NCBI GenBank assembly: GCA_030378005.1
Contig: JAUCGF010000135.1
Location: 1-33,070 of the forward strand
Length of the DNA: 33,070 bases
Origin: Desulfococcaceae bacterium HSG9
GTDB lineage: Bacteria > Desulfobacterota > Desulfobacteria > Desulfobacterales > JAUCGF01
Direction of reading: 5' to 3'
The notes beneath the pieces are model-generated. The model was not told where the DNA came from and did not search any database. It saw nothing but the letters and a program-made list of their open reading frames with translations. This document shows positions 22,892 to 31,258 of this stretch, piece after piece; position 1 is the first letter of the stretch, and the number at the start of each line of letters is the position of its first letter. The position numbers and the translations under genes were made by a program.

Positions 22892-24928
22892 TTATTTGCC
22901 CTGCACCATTTTAGTGACTTCCTCTACAATTTCAGGATTAGCCAAGGTCATCACATCGCCAACATCGGTTTTGTTGGATATCGAACCGAGTACCCGGCGC
23001 ATAATCTTGCCTGAACGGGTTTTGGGCATATCCGGAACGATCCATACATTGCGCGGTCTGGCGATGGCACCAATTTCATCCACAATGACTTTGGAAATTT
23101 TCTGTGACAACTCTTCACTGGCCTCGTAGCCGGGTTTTAAGGAAATGTACATATCCGGTTCGACGCCTTTGATTTCATGCTTCATCGGCACAACCGCGGC
23201 TTCGGCAACTTCTACCGCCACCAATGCGGCGGATTCAAGTTCTTTGGTACCCAGACGATGGCCTGAAACATTGATCACGTCATCAATGCGTCCCAAGATG
23301 CGGTAGTAGCCATCTTCGGCTTCCACGGCAGCGTCACCGGTGAGATAGGGCCAATCCCGCCAATCTTTGCTGTTCGGGTCTTTGCAGTAACGCGCGAAAT
23401 AGGTATCCACGAACCGATCTCGGTCGCCCCAGATGGTTTGAAACATGCCCGGCCAGGGATTTTGGATGCAGATATTGCCTGCTTTACCTGCGCCGCGCGG
23501 CAACTCTTGACCTTCATCATCATAAATGATCGGATGGATGCCAGGCATTCCGGGACCGGCACTGCCCGGTTTCATGGGTTTGAGGGCTGGCAGGGTGCTG
23601 CATAGGAAACCGCCGGTTTCGGTCTGCCACCAGGTGTCCACAATAATCGCCTTGCCCTTGCCAACCTCTTTATGATACCATTTCCACACTTCCGGTTCAA
23701 TGGGTTCGCCCACCGTGGTCATGTGTTTAAATTGGAAGTCATATTTGGCCGGTTCATCCGGGCCGATTTTACGCAGAGCGCGAATTGCGGTCGGTGCCGT
23801 GTGAAAAATATTGACATCCAGGTCCTGAGCGATACGCCAACTGCGGCCGGCATCCGGATAGGTGGGAACTCCTTCATACATAACGCTGGATGCGCCTAAA
23901 GCGAGGGGGCCGTAAACGATGTAGGAGTGGCCGGTGATCCATCCAATATCAGCCATGCACCAGTAAACATCTTCAGGATGAATATCCTGAACATATTTTG
24001 ACGTGCCGGTAACATAAGCAAGATAACCGCCAATACCGTGCTGGCAACCTTTGGGTTTGCCTGTGGTACCGCTGGTGTACATGAGAAAAAGCGGATCTTC
24101 GGCTTTCAAGGGAACCGGATCGATACGCTTCCCATAGTAATCCTTCAGTACATCATTGACAAAATAATCACGTCCGTCAACCATCGGTGTTGCAGCTGAA
24201 TATTTTCCCGCATAACGCTGCCACACCAGCACTTTATCTACAGTTTGGCCGTCTCTCGCAGCTATCCCAACCGCTTCATCCGCTTTTTGCTTATGATCCA
24301 GCAATTTGCCGCTGCGATAGTAAGCGTCCATCGTGATCAGAACATTGCTGCCGGAGTCAACCACACGATCTGCCGCTGCTTTACCGCTAAAACCGCCGAA
24401 CACTTGCGAATGAATAACGCCTAACCTTGCGCAAGCTAACATGGTGATCGGTAATTCCGGTGTCATGGGAAGGTGCAGTGTCACGCGGTCTCCCGCTTTC
24501 AACCCGGCAAAATCCTGTAGCAGGGCGGCCATTTCATTGACTCTGACATAAAGCTCCTGATAGGTGATATGTTCATATTTTTCATTTTCCGGTTCAGGAA
24601 CAAAATGGAGTGCCGCTTTATTTTTATGAGCCGCAAGATGACGATCAACACAATTATAACTTGCATTGATTTTACCGCCGGCAAACCACTTGAAACAAGG
24701 TGCGTCACTGGTGTCCAGGATGGTGTCCCAATACTCATACCAGTCCAACAGATCCGCGTATTCCTTAAAACAGTTTGGAAAATTGTCCAGACTGAAGCGT
24801 TCATAAACCGATTCATCGGCCATATTAGCCTGGGCAATAAATTCCGCGGATGGATAGTAATACCCCTCCTCTTTCCAGTGAACAGCGATTTGCGCCTCAG
24901 ATGTTTCAATAACTTCTTTTTCTGCCAT
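22892..24928 (-). CDS. acs: Acetyl-CoA synthetase (AMP-forming)
   Basis: This 678-residue Acs converts acetate, ATP and CoA to acetyl-CoA, AMP and PPi. Family features are the N-terminal FKWFAGGKINASYNCVDRHL, ATP loop YTSGTTGKPKG, HTAPTAIRALRK, acyl-pocket motif DTWWQTETGG (Trp and Gly of the acetate-specific type), the hinge segment YYRILGRIDDVINVSGHRLG and C-terminal K641 in PKTRSGK, the residue controlled by acetylation in characterised Acs enzymes. ATG 24928 is preferred over 24934 because the AAGGAGG site is only about 2 bp from the first ATG but 8 bp from the second. It starts 68 bp after the tetR stop on the same strand and is probably co-regulated with it. Confidence 0.95.
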   Translation of the reverse strand: MAEKEVIETSEAQIAVHWKEEGYYYPSAEFIAQANMADESVYERFSLDNFPNCFKEYADLLDWYEYWDTILDTSDAPCFKWFAGGKINASYNCVDRHLAAHKNKAALHFVPEPENEKYEHITYQELYVRVNEMAALLQDFAGLKAGDRVTLHLPMTPELPITMLACARLGVIHSQVFGGFSGKAAADRVVDSGSNVLITMDAYYRSGKLLDHKQKADEAVGIAARDGQTVDKVLVWQRYAGKYSAATPMVDGRDYFVNDVLKDYYGKRIDPVPLKAEDPLFLMYTSGTTGKPKGCQHGIGGYLAYVTGTSKYVQDIHPEDVYWCMADIGWITGHSYIVYGPLALGASSVMYEGVPTYPDAGRSWRIAQDLDVNIFHTAPTAIRALRKIGPDEPAKYDFQFKHMTTVGEPIEPEVWKWYHKEVGKGKAIIVDTWWQTETGGFLCSTLPALKPMKPGSAGPGMPGIHPIIYDDEGQELPRGAGKAGNICIQNPWPGMFQTIWGDRDRFVDTYFARYCKDPNSKDWRDWPYLTGDAAVEAEDGYYRILGRIDDVINVSGHRLGTKELESAALVAVEVAEAAVVPMKHEIKGVEPDMYISLKPGYEASEELSQKISKVIVDEIGAIARPRNVWIVPDMPKTRSGKIMRRVLGSISNKTDVGDVMTLANPEIVEEVTKMVQGK

Positions 24929-24995
24929 ACCCATCTCCTCCTTAAAATTAAAGTTTGCAGTTAGGGCATCATCATGCCCGTAAATCTTAGCTAAG

Positions 24996-25625
24996 TTACT
25001 TTTTTATACCCTTGACGAATATTTCAAAGGCGATATCAAGAGTCTGTTTTAAATATTCTTTTTTGTCATCAATGATTCTTTTACTTTCCTCCCATAGAAC
25101 AATGCCCGAAAAAACAGCCCAGATAATGTCGGCTAAAGCGACCGGGTGCCTGTCGATGAATTGTTTCTGAGCGATTCCCTCTTGAAAAATACTGGAAATG
25201 ATCGCAATGGAACTTTGGGATAGCTCTTTAATCTGTGAAAGGAGTTCGGGTGATAGGTTTTTCAGAATTTCGCTTGATTGTAGATGAAAAATGTTGATCA
25301 CAATCAACGGGTCAAACACATACACGTCATAAAAAGCGCTTTTAAGCAACATGACCCTTTGTTCCGGAGTCCGATCTCGTTCCTTGGCCACTTTTTCCAA
25401 ACGAATATTCATATATTTCAGGACACGTAGCGAGAGAGAGACAAAAAGTTCATTTTTATTCTTATAATATAGGTATAAGGTACCGGCGCTAAGTTCGGTT
25501 TCTCTGGCGATATCTTCCATTGTGGTTTTGTTAAAACCTTTAACGGAAAAAATTTTTTTGGCAGCTACGGCGATTTGCTGTCGTCGTCGTTCCCGTTCGC
25601 GCTTTTTACGTTCCTGTATTCCCAT
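24996..25625 (-). CDS. TetR/AcrR family regulator
   Basis: This 209-residue repressor has an N-terminal helix-turn-helix at about 20-66: IAVAAKKIFSVKGFNKTTM, DIARETELSAGTLYLYYKNK, matching the TetR signature (TxxxIAxxAGVSxGTxYxYFxxK). The C-terminal ligand domain (70-209) is helical and has no recognised ligand signature. Position next to acs and the symporter suggests it responds to an acyl-CoA or fatty acid, as many TetR regulators of such genes do (inference). A 20-bp palindrome, a plausible operator, lies 66 bp upstream of its start. The basic N-terminus (RKKRERERRRQQ) is typical. Confidence 0.92.
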   Translation of the reverse strand: MGIQERKKRERERRRQQIAVAAKKIFSVKGFNKTTMEDIARETELSAGTLYLYYKNKNELFVSLSLRVLKYMNIRLEKVAKERDRTPEQRVMLLKSAFYDVYVFDPLIVINIFHLQSSEILKNLSPELLSQIKELSQSSIAIISSIFQEGIAQKQFIDRHPVALADIIWAVFSGIVLWEESKRIIDDKKEYLKQTLDIAFEIFVKGIKK

Positions 25626-25690
25626 AATTAAATGAACCTCATTTATCTCTTAAAAGCCTTTTAGATTTTTTCTGATGGTGTTGTCAAGAA

Positions 25691-25710
25691 AAAAATGATC
25701 ATTCATTTTT
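25691..25710. promoter_or_regulatory. Palindrome, probable TetR operator
   Basis: AAAAATGA-TCAT-TCATTTTT is a perfect 8-bp inverted repeat with a 4-base centre, between the tetR gene and the divergent membrane-protein gene. TGA/TCA-rich palindromes of this size are typical operators of TetR regulators of fatty-acid genes. It would allow autoregulation and control of the divergent gene. Confidence 0.5.
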
Positions 25711-25873
25711 TATAATATGATTTATAAATTCAGATGAAGAATAAAGCGACCTTCTCATTGTGAAATTTATTATCTGAAAGTTCATATCTTCTTGATGTTA
25801 TCATTTATTTTGGTTATAAGAAGAGATAATTTAGAATCGGAACAAACATCTTAACATTTATAAAGGAGTTTAA

Positions 25874-26317
25874 ATGTTTGATAAAATAAAGGAATTTGAA
25901 GATTTTCCACAGAGCGTGAAAAATGGCTTGGTATTTTTGTTTATCAGTTGGGGGTGGTGTTTTTTGACCCTCTATCTCTATCTGTATGATCCGCCCGAAC
26001 AAATTCCCTATCGCCAGACGATCTCTGGAATAGCTATTTGTATCTCTATTTTGACAATAAAAAATTGGGCGCGTATGTTATCGATTCTTTGCAACGTGAT
26101 GATTATCATTCAATTTTCACCAGTGTTTTTCACTGATGTAATGAATGATAATATAACTCGCGGGCTGGTTATAGGGATAAACATGATTCTGTTCGCATTA
26201 GCCAGCTATTATATGTTCATCAAATCAACAGCCGACTTTTTTAAAGCCAATTCCCAAAAATGGTCTTATGACCCGTCTTCCGGTGAAGACGTGAAAAAAA
26301 CTAAGGAAAGCAAATGA
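25874..26317 (+). CDS. Small multi-pass membrane protein of unknown function
   Basis: This 147-residue protein has an amphipathic start (MFDKIKEFEDFPQSVKNG), then about four hydrophobic helices (roughly 17-38, 49-64, 67-88 and 96-116) and a hydrophilic tail rich in Lys (KKTKESK). No catalytic motif is recognisable. The AAAGGAG site precedes the ATG at normal distance. The stop overlaps the start of the next gene (ATGA), so both are co-translated. It is divergent from tetR across the palindrome at 25691, so it may be controlled by that regulator. Its function is unknown. Confidence 0.75.
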   Translation: MFDKIKEFEDFPQSVKNGLVFLFISWGWCFLTLYLYLYDPPEQIPYRQTISGIAICISILTIKNWARMLSILCNVMIIIQFSPVFFTDVMNDNITRGLVIGINMILFALASYYMFIKSTADFFKANSQKWSYDPSSGEDVKKTKESK

Positions 26318-26541
26318 ATATAACGCCCAAAACTGTCCGATGCGATTGCGGGCAAGAACTTATGTTGGAAAGAAGTTCGAAATGGTGCAATAAGTGCGGA
26401 AAACGTGTTTTCTATTACGAAAAAGATAAACAGGGGGCAAAAATAAATTCATATTATATGTATATAATGGTTTTCGGTGTGATCACCTTTCTGACATACA
26501 TTTTTGTTGAACTTATTTTAGTTCCGATGTCAATCATATAG
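26314..26541 (+). CDS. Zinc-ribbon protein with one membrane helix
   Basis: This 75-residue product has two CxC/CxxC knuckles in the N-terminal half: RCDCGQEL (C10, C12) and KWCNKCGKR (C25, C28), a zinc-ribbon spacing. A charged linker and one hydrophobic helix near the C-terminus follow (YMYIMVFGVITFLTYIFVEL). It is probably an inner-membrane anchored zinc-ribbon protein with the ribbon on the cytoplasmic side. It overlaps the preceding membrane-protein gene by 4 bp and is likely its partner. The family is not recognised. Confidence 0.75.
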   Translation: MNITPKTVRCDCGQELMLERSSKWCNKCGKRVFYYEKDKQGAKINSYYMYIMVFGVITFLTYIFVELILVPMSII

Positions 26542-26584
26542 CTTTAGCAGCTATGCCTAAATAACGTTCCCATGTTTGGCAGGC

Positions 26585-26611
26585 GTAGGGCAAATTGTCA
26601 ATTTGCCCTAC
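26585..26611. terminator. Hairpin between convergent genes
   Basis: GTAGGGCAAATTG and CAATTTGCCCTAC are perfect 13-bp arms around a single base, placed between the zinc-ribbon gene and the convergent ParB-like gene. It is probably a bidirectional terminator or a REP-like intergenic repeat (TAGGGCAAATTG-type elements are common). There is no T-tract on the plus strand. Confidence 0.5.
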
Positions 26612-26643
26612 ATTATTCGGAAAAAGCGTAACCTGCTTTCAGG

Positions 26644-27636
26644 CTATTTTGGAGGTGCCGGTATTTTATCAAGAATTTTTTTCATGACAGGGTGCTTCGA
26701 TATTTGAGCAATCACCCGGTTATGCGCCAAAAGTTCATCAACCGTCTTAAATTGAACCCGCAACGTAAAAACATCGCCTTCAAAATGGGGAGGCGGAATC
26801 AACTCAAGTCCGGTTCCGGATTTGAGTTTGCGCCAATTCGTCTTGAAGGCGGTTTCAGCCGACGTTATCGCGGGGAAACGTCTTTGTTTCAGATATGATC
26901 TGAGCGCTCCGGTTTTTTGAGAGCGATCCAGATTGTCATCATTCAAAATTTGCCTAAACGCATTCCCATTTACGAGATCCGCGAGAGAAATATCTTCACG
27001 GCATGCAATCTCATGGGTGAGGGTAAGGATTTCCCGTTGCTTACTCAGGCTGAGTTTCAAAACGGTGAATATTTCCGCCAAACGACATCCAGCTTCCTTA
27101 TCCAAATTTCCCAGTTCAATGGCTGTTGGTAAGGTCAGGGGGCCTGCAAGCAAGCCATCTTGAATCAAAGGGGACAGATGGCAGATTGATTTTATTTTAC
27201 GGATCAGACCGATATTATCAGGAAGCCCTGATGTTGATGCAGCTTCCGCCAAACTAGTTTCATCCTGGAAATAAGGTGCCAGCAGGTTCAAGGCCCGGGA
27301 TGTTTCAACAAGATTAAGCGACCTCTGCCAAATATTATCGGCAATCGCCAGTTTAACACACGTCAAACCGGGCATGGCGGTATCAGCCAGCACGCTGTCA
27401 ATTGAATCCCATCCGAGTTTAATACAGGCCGCGATGCGTTGAAATCCATATACAACGCTAAACAGACATCCCGGTGTAAGCCCCTTTTTTTTGATTAATA
27501 ACGGCGGATTCATTACACCGAGTTCTTGGATTGATTCACTCAGCGCATTGATACGCTCAGACGTAGTGATAAGGAATGTCTTATCATTCAAATCAATCTG
27601 CTCTAATGGAACTGATTTAATGGGATAGGTGTGCAT
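26644..27636 (-). CDS. ParB/Spo0J-like nucleoid protein domain, divergent
   Basis: This 330-residue protein has a ParB-N-like fold at 1-110: PLEQIDLNDKTFLI, ALSESIQELGVMNPPLLIKK, then VVYGFQRIAACIKLGW. The last replaces the usual GERRxRA CTP-binding motif with GFQRIAA, so CTPase activity is doubtful. A helix-turn-helix-like middle (about 125-215; LAEAASTSGLPDNIGLIRKI) and an unidentified C-terminal region follow. The start ATG abuts the purC stop (TAA immediately followed by ATG), so it depends on purC translation. It is not beside parA, so a chromosome-partition role is unlikely. A DNA-binding regulatory role is possible. Confidence 0.75.
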   Translation of the reverse strand: MHTYPIKSVPLEQIDLNDKTFLITTSERINALSESIQELGVMNPPLLIKKKGLTPGCLFSVVYGFQRIAACIKLGWDSIDSVLADTAMPGLTCVKLAIADNIWQRSLNLVETSRALNLLAPYFQDETSLAEAASTSGLPDNIGLIRKIKSICHLSPLIQDGLLAGPLTLPTAIELGNLDKEAGCRLAEIFTVLKLSLSKQREILTLTHEIACREDISLADLVNGNAFRQILNDDNLDRSQKTGALRSYLKQRRFPAITSAETAFKTNWRKLKSGTGLELIPPPHFEGDVFTLRVQFKTVDELLAHNRVIAQISKHPVMKKILDKIPAPPK

Positions 27637-28533
27637 TTAAACCGCATCAGTATCGCTAGTAAGCCGGTTTAACGCTTCACTGTATTTGGCTTGTGTGTTA
27701 TCAATCACTTCTTGAGGAAGGGATGGTGCTGGCGGTTTTTTATCCCATTTGACAGATAGCAGATAATCCCTGACATATTGCTTGTCGTAGCTTTTTTGAG
27801 CACCACCGGACAGATAGCTGTCTTGCGGCCAAAAGCGTGATGAATCCGGCGTCAACACTTCGTCAATGAGGATCAGTTCATCATCCTTGAGGCCAAATTC
27901 AAATTTGGTGTCCGCAATGATAAGGCCCTTTTCAAGGGCAAGGGCGGCTCCTTTTTTATAGATTGCCAAACTGACATCTTTGACTTTATCAGCGAGGCCT
28001 TCACCAATCTCACCGGCCGCGGTTTTAAAATCAATATTAATGTCATGGCTGCCCATCTCCGCTTTGGTGGACGGCGTAAAAATCGGTTCAGGAAGACGTT
28101 CTGATTCCGTCAACCCTGCCGGAAGCTGAATGCCGCAGACAGACCCGTTTTTACGGTAATCGTTCCATCCTGATCCGGAAATATAGCCCCTGACAATACA
28201 TTCAATGGAAAGCGGTTTCGCTTTTGTTACAAGCATACTGCGTTCCTTTAAAATATCGGCGTAAGGCTGACAAATGGCCGGATAATCGGCCACATCTCCT
28301 GAAATAACATGATTGGCAATGATTGGCTTCATAACATCGAACCAGTATAAAGAAATTTGGTTCAACACCTTGCCTTTCCTGGGAATAGGATCAGGCAGAA
28401 CAACATCAAAAGCGGAAAGTCTGTCAGTGGCGACAAGTAATAGTGCATCACCCAAATCATAAATGTCTCTCACTTTGCCACGGGCTACTAAATTCAAATC
28501 CGCAAAATCGGTTTTGATCACTGATTGTTCCAT
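27637..28533 (-). CDS. purC: Phosphoribosylaminoimidazole-succinocarboxamide synthase
   Basis: This 298-residue SAICAR synthetase carries out the ATP-dependent ligation of CAIR and aspartate in purine synthesis. Family motifs: VARGKVRDIYDLGDALLLV (nucleotide loop), ATDRLSAFDVVLPDPIPRKG, IECIVRGYISGSGWNDY (CAIR/Asp site), IIADTKFEFGL and LIDEVLTPDSSRFWP near the C-terminal third. The length fits the longer bacterial/yeast type rather than the 240-residue type. It is the only purine gene in the window. The ParB-like gene follows without a gap. The upstream gap to the DUF4388 gene is 105 bp, AT-rich, with no recognisable purine riboswitch. Confidence 0.95.
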   Translation of the reverse strand: MEQSVIKTDFADLNLVARGKVRDIYDLGDALLLVATDRLSAFDVVLPDPIPRKGKVLNQISLYWFDVMKPIIANHVISGDVADYPAICQPYADILKERSMLVTKAKPLSIECIVRGYISGSGWNDYRKNGSVCGIQLPAGLTESERLPEPIFTPSTKAEMGSHDINIDFKTAAGEIGEGLADKVKDVSLAIYKKGAALALEKGLIIADTKFEFGLKDDELILIDEVLTPDSSRFWPQDSYLSGGAQKSYDKQYVRDYLLSVKWDKKPPAPSLPQEVIDNTQAKYSEALNRLTSDTDAV

Positions 28534-28638
28534 AATTAGTAAAATTTCCTAATTTGTTTTAAGTTTTAAATTATTATAATTTCATTAATTTACGACTGAT
28601 TAGTTGTAGAATAAATTTCAACTTCCAATTTGTAATTT

Positions 28639-29808
28639 TTACCTCTTTTTGTGCATAGGCAGTTTATCCCGCACTCCACAAGCGAGAGAACTGGTGACCG
28701 ATATACAGGTACCTGTATGTTCAATAAGATTATGTAATGTGGGTGACAGTCGTTGATATTCATCTTCCAAATGGTTGGTGTCAGCCCTTTTAAATTTTAA
28801 ATCTTTGGAACCAAAGACAGATGCCTGGAAAGGCTCATGGTCCATACTAATAAATGGAATCGCTCCAAAAAAATCACCTTTGGTAAGTATTCCTAACAAG
28901 ACGAAGTGTTTATCAGTCTTGCGCACAATGTAAGCCTTGCCCTGAATAATCGTAAAAAGACGATTATCACTTTTGCCCTGTTTAAGAATTATTTTCTGCT
29001 GCCTGATAAAGCGGCCAAATTTGTTATAATCGAAACTGTATTTGACCGTTTCTTTGGTGATCTGTTTTAAGCGATTGTCGATACTGTACAAGAGCCTTTT
29101 AAATTCAGCTGACATGGTGGCGTATTCAGTGGCAAGACGCTGGGCATCCAAAACACCTAACTGGACATTCTGGACGGCTACGGCTGAAGCGCTACGGATA
29201 CTGCCTTCAAAAAGAAATGATGCCAAACTTCCGATAATTGAGCCACTGCCGAGGCGTAAAAGCGTGACCGGCCCTTTAGAAGAATTTTTAACAATTTCAA
29301 TGATACCATCCAAAACCACCCACATCCAACGGCCATGGGCATCTTCAATGACAATTTTATCGTCATCAATCCAATCTTCTTCTTCGACAACATAAGAATA
29401 ATCAACAACCGGTCCTTTAACAATAGGCGCTTTAGCCTCCGCATCAGCTTGTTTGGCGTAAGACACCGGCCCCAATTTTTCCGTGATGCCGTCATCAACC
29501 AATCGCAAGCCCTCCATGATGAGGCCCATGCCGCTCATATTGATTACTTTTTTTTCTTTGATGACCTCTTCTGAAAAAGAAAAAGCTCCTTCAGTCCAAC
29601 CGAAAAGGGAATAAAATGCCTCAATACCGCTCAAATCACCATTAATCGCATTGGCCGGGTTGCCATTTATGAAATAGATAATGCCGATATTATGAGAATA
29701 TTTGCTTTTAAGCCGCAATAAACCGATTGCATCAATCCCTGACAGAAGTTGAAGAATATCCCCCAACCCTAAAAATTCTAATTTTCCTTCGAGAACAGGT
29801 TTCACCAT
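28639..29808 (-). CDS. DUF4388 protein with two degenerate cyclic-nucleotide-binding-like domains
   Basis: In this 389-residue protein, residues 1-110 fit DUF4388 (PATAN-like; EGKLEFLGLGDILQLLSG, IGIIYFINGNPANAINGD, FSLFGWTEGAFSF-type core). Two CRP-like beta-barrel domains follow (about 150-235 and 262-350). Their phosphate-binding cassettes are altered: IGSLASFLFEGSIRSASAVA keeps the Arg but loses the Glu, and FGAIPFISMDHEPFQASV loses both. So binding of cAMP or cGMP is doubtful, at least in the second. There is no DNA-binding tail, so it is probably an adaptor or scaffold. The 5' end is duplicated upstream (29810-30017), where the copy is interrupted by a foldback element. Confidence 0.82.
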   Translation of the reverse strand: MVKPVLEGKLEFLGLGDILQLLSGIDAIGLLRLKSKYSHNIGIIYFINGNPANAINGDLSGIEAFYSLFGWTEGAFSFSEEVIKEKKVINMSGMGLIMEGLRLVDDGITEKLGPVSYAKQADAEAKAPIVKGPVVDYSYVVEEEDWIDDDKIVIEDAHGRWMWVVLDGIIEIVKNSSKGPVTLLRLGSGSIIGSLASFLFEGSIRSASAVAVQNVQLGVLDAQRLATEYATMSAEFKRLLYSIDNRLKQITKETVKYSFDYNKFGRFIRQQKIILKQGKSDNRLFTIIQGKAYIVRKTDKHFVLLGILTKGDFFGAIPFISMDHEPFQASVFGSKDLKFKRADTNHLEDEYQRLSPTLHNLIEHTGTCISVTSSLACGVRDKLPMHKKR

Positions 29809-29809
29809 T

Positions 29810-30017
29810 TTGCATCAATCCCTGACAGAAGTTGAAGAATATCAGTAGATGGAAAATTCAGGGATGCAAAAATTAAGCATAACGATTATTTTGAGCATCC
29901 GGCACTGAAAAAAGCTTGCGGATTCAGGCTCCGGCAGTATTTTCAGGCATTTTTCATCTACTGAATATCCCCTAACCCTATAAATTCTAATTTTTCTTCG
30001 AGAGCAGGTTTTATCAT
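29810..30017 (-). pseudogene. Duplicated 5' end of the DUF4388 gene, interrupted by a mobile element
   Basis: The minus strand starts ATG at 30017 and reads MIKPALEEKLEFIGLGDI, then is broken by the element at 29843-29963; beyond it follows LQLLSGIDA and the real start of the DUF4388 gene. The copy differs from the gene (MVKPVLEGKLEFLGLGDI) by a few residues. The last 33 bases (TTGCATCAATCCCTGACAG and onward, 29810-29842) are identical to 29727-29759. It is a tandem partial duplication or a recombination trace, of about 83 bp without the insert. Confidence 0.8.
29843..29963. mobile_element. CAGTAGAT-type foldback element (121 bp) with 5-bp target duplication
   Basis: The left end CAGTAGATGGAAAATTCAGG and the right end CATTTTTCATCTACTG are inverted copies flanked by AATAT on both sides (29838-29842 and 29964-29968). 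The uninterrupted site is preserved in the neighbouring copy as GAAGAATATCCCC (29753-29764), which proves insertion with 5-bp duplication. The body is orientated opposite to the copy at 2865-3018. It introduces an immediate in-frame TAG. Confidence 0.92.
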
Positions 30018-30046
30018 TCACCAGATATTCTGAATAATATAAAATC

Positions 30047-30176
30047 TAAATTAAGCGATTAGCGGTAAGGTTGATTTTTAGCAAAATCAGTAGAATAATT
30101 TCAATTGATGCTTGCTGGTAAACGCCCGAAATATAGGAGCCAACAGCTAAGTGCTAAGTGCTAATCGCTCATCTTA
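30047..30176. repeat. Inverted-repeat intergenic element
   Basis: Arms AGCGATTAGC (30054-30063) and GCTAATCGCT (30160-30169) are perfect, and the flanks CTAAATTA / CATCTTAG extend the pairing imperfectly. The interior carries a short direct repeat, CTAAGTG CTAAGTG, next to the right arm. Such GCTAAGTGCTAATCGCT stretches are widespread in bacterial intergenic DNA (recollection). No gene is present between 30018 and 30270. Confidence 0.45.
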
Positions 30177-30270
30177 GATAAAAGTTAAAAATGAATTTAT
30201 AATATTATCGTCTAACACTGCTTTATATTGAACTTTATCATTTTTTGTCAACTGTTAAAAAATCAAATAG

Positions 30271-30882
30271 TCAGAGCGAGGGCAATGCCTCATCCGAATA
30301 AAATTCGATATTAAAAAGAAAAGACGTTTTATTATCGGGATAATCAAATTGTATCAATTTGGCGTCTATCCGTCCAGAGGGTTTTTCCCAAAAAAAATAA
30401 ACATGTCTGCCTGATTCTGATTTTCGTGTGATTCGATCCGGTTTGCCATACGTGCGTATAAGATCATCTAAATAAAATCGTACCGATGATTTTTTAAACG
30501 AAATTTCTGATGGTTTTTTAGATATATTTACCAGTTTTATTTTTATCAGTTTTCCATCTTGATCGGGCCTGTTAAAAAATGCGACCGCAACCGTACTGAT
30601 ACCTTTTCCGATGCTAAAATCAGAGTTGATCAAGACACAATAAAACTGGCGGGCCTGCATTTTCCATGCGCTTAACTTATAAATTTCGGCAACATCATCA
30701 AAAGGCATTCCCCAACGGAGTTTCCCCCATCCGGTGACATTCTTATCTCCGAATGAAAGCCCGCTGATATCATAGGTGACAACGTTTACCCTTTCATTTG
30801 TACAACTAATAATGCTGACGGAATATATACAAAAACATACGACTAATTTTGGGGTTATAGCTTTCATGTAAGTCATCTTCAT
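30271..30882 (-). CDS. Putative lipoprotein of unknown function
   Basis: Starting at ATG 30882 (or 30867) the product has about 203 residues (198 from the later ATG). A hydrophobic N-terminus, PKLVVCFCIYSVSIISC, ends in a lipobox-like IIS-C, so export and lipid attachment are likely. The mature part contains GWGKLRWGMPFDDVAEIYKL, DDLIRTYGKPDRI and YFFWEKPSGRI, a pattern of small envelope proteins that carry two repeated beta-beta-alpha units; the family is not identified. The longer frame start at 30972 lies inside an intergenic palindromic repeat and is disfavoured. There is no good ribosome site, which lowers certainty about the start. Confidence 0.65.
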   Translation of the reverse strand: MKMTYMKAITPKLVVCFCIYSVSIISCTNERVNVVTYDISGLSFGDKNVTGWGKLRWGMPFDDVAEIYKLSAWKMQARQFYCVLINSDFSIGKGISTVAVAFFNRPDQDGKLIKIKLVNISKKPSEISFKKSSVRFYLDDLIRTYGKPDRITRKSESGRHVYFFWEKPSGRIDAKLIQFDYPDNKTSFLFNIEFYSDEALPSL

Positions 30883-30932
30883 GGGCGGTGGTATTTGGCA
30901 TCCTTCATTTTCCGGTTTACAGTTCTGTCTGA

Positions 30933-30997
30933 GGAGTGCCTGACTTACAGTTTGGCATTCAGCATCCGCCAATGCTAAACTGTAAGTTTAGCACTCC
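30933..30997. repeat. REP-like imperfect palindrome
   Basis: The 27-bp arms GGAGTGCCTGACTTACAG... (30933-30959) and ...CTGTAAGTTTAGCACTCC (30971-30997) match at 23 of 27 positions. The GGAGTGC/GCACTCC ends link it to the units after the rubredoxin gene. It lies just upstream of the lipoprotein candidate. Confidence 0.6.
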
Positions 30998-31258
30998 GGA
31001 GAAAAGTATAAATTACTTTGAGATTATATAAATATTAAATGCTTTCTTTTAATCATTTATTATATTGATTTTAATATCACTATTCAGTATAATAAACAAA
31101 TCATTTTAGTATAAGGCTTGCTTTTTCTAATGCGCTGACATATAAAGTATCCTGAATGGATTTTTCCTTTTAATCCCCGCAATCTGAAGCTTGCACTCAT
31201 CGCCTGAATGATCATACCAATATTACAAAAAATGCAACATTAATCAAGAGATGAACCG

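Noticed and set aside
28534..28638. Possible purine riboswitch before purC
   Set aside because: The 105-bp leader is plain AT-rich DNA with no conserved purine-aptamer core that I can recognise.
30883..30972. Longer start for the lipoprotein candidate (MADAECQTV...)
   Set aside because: These codons lie partly in the REP-like palindrome and would bury the hydrophobic signal segment internally.
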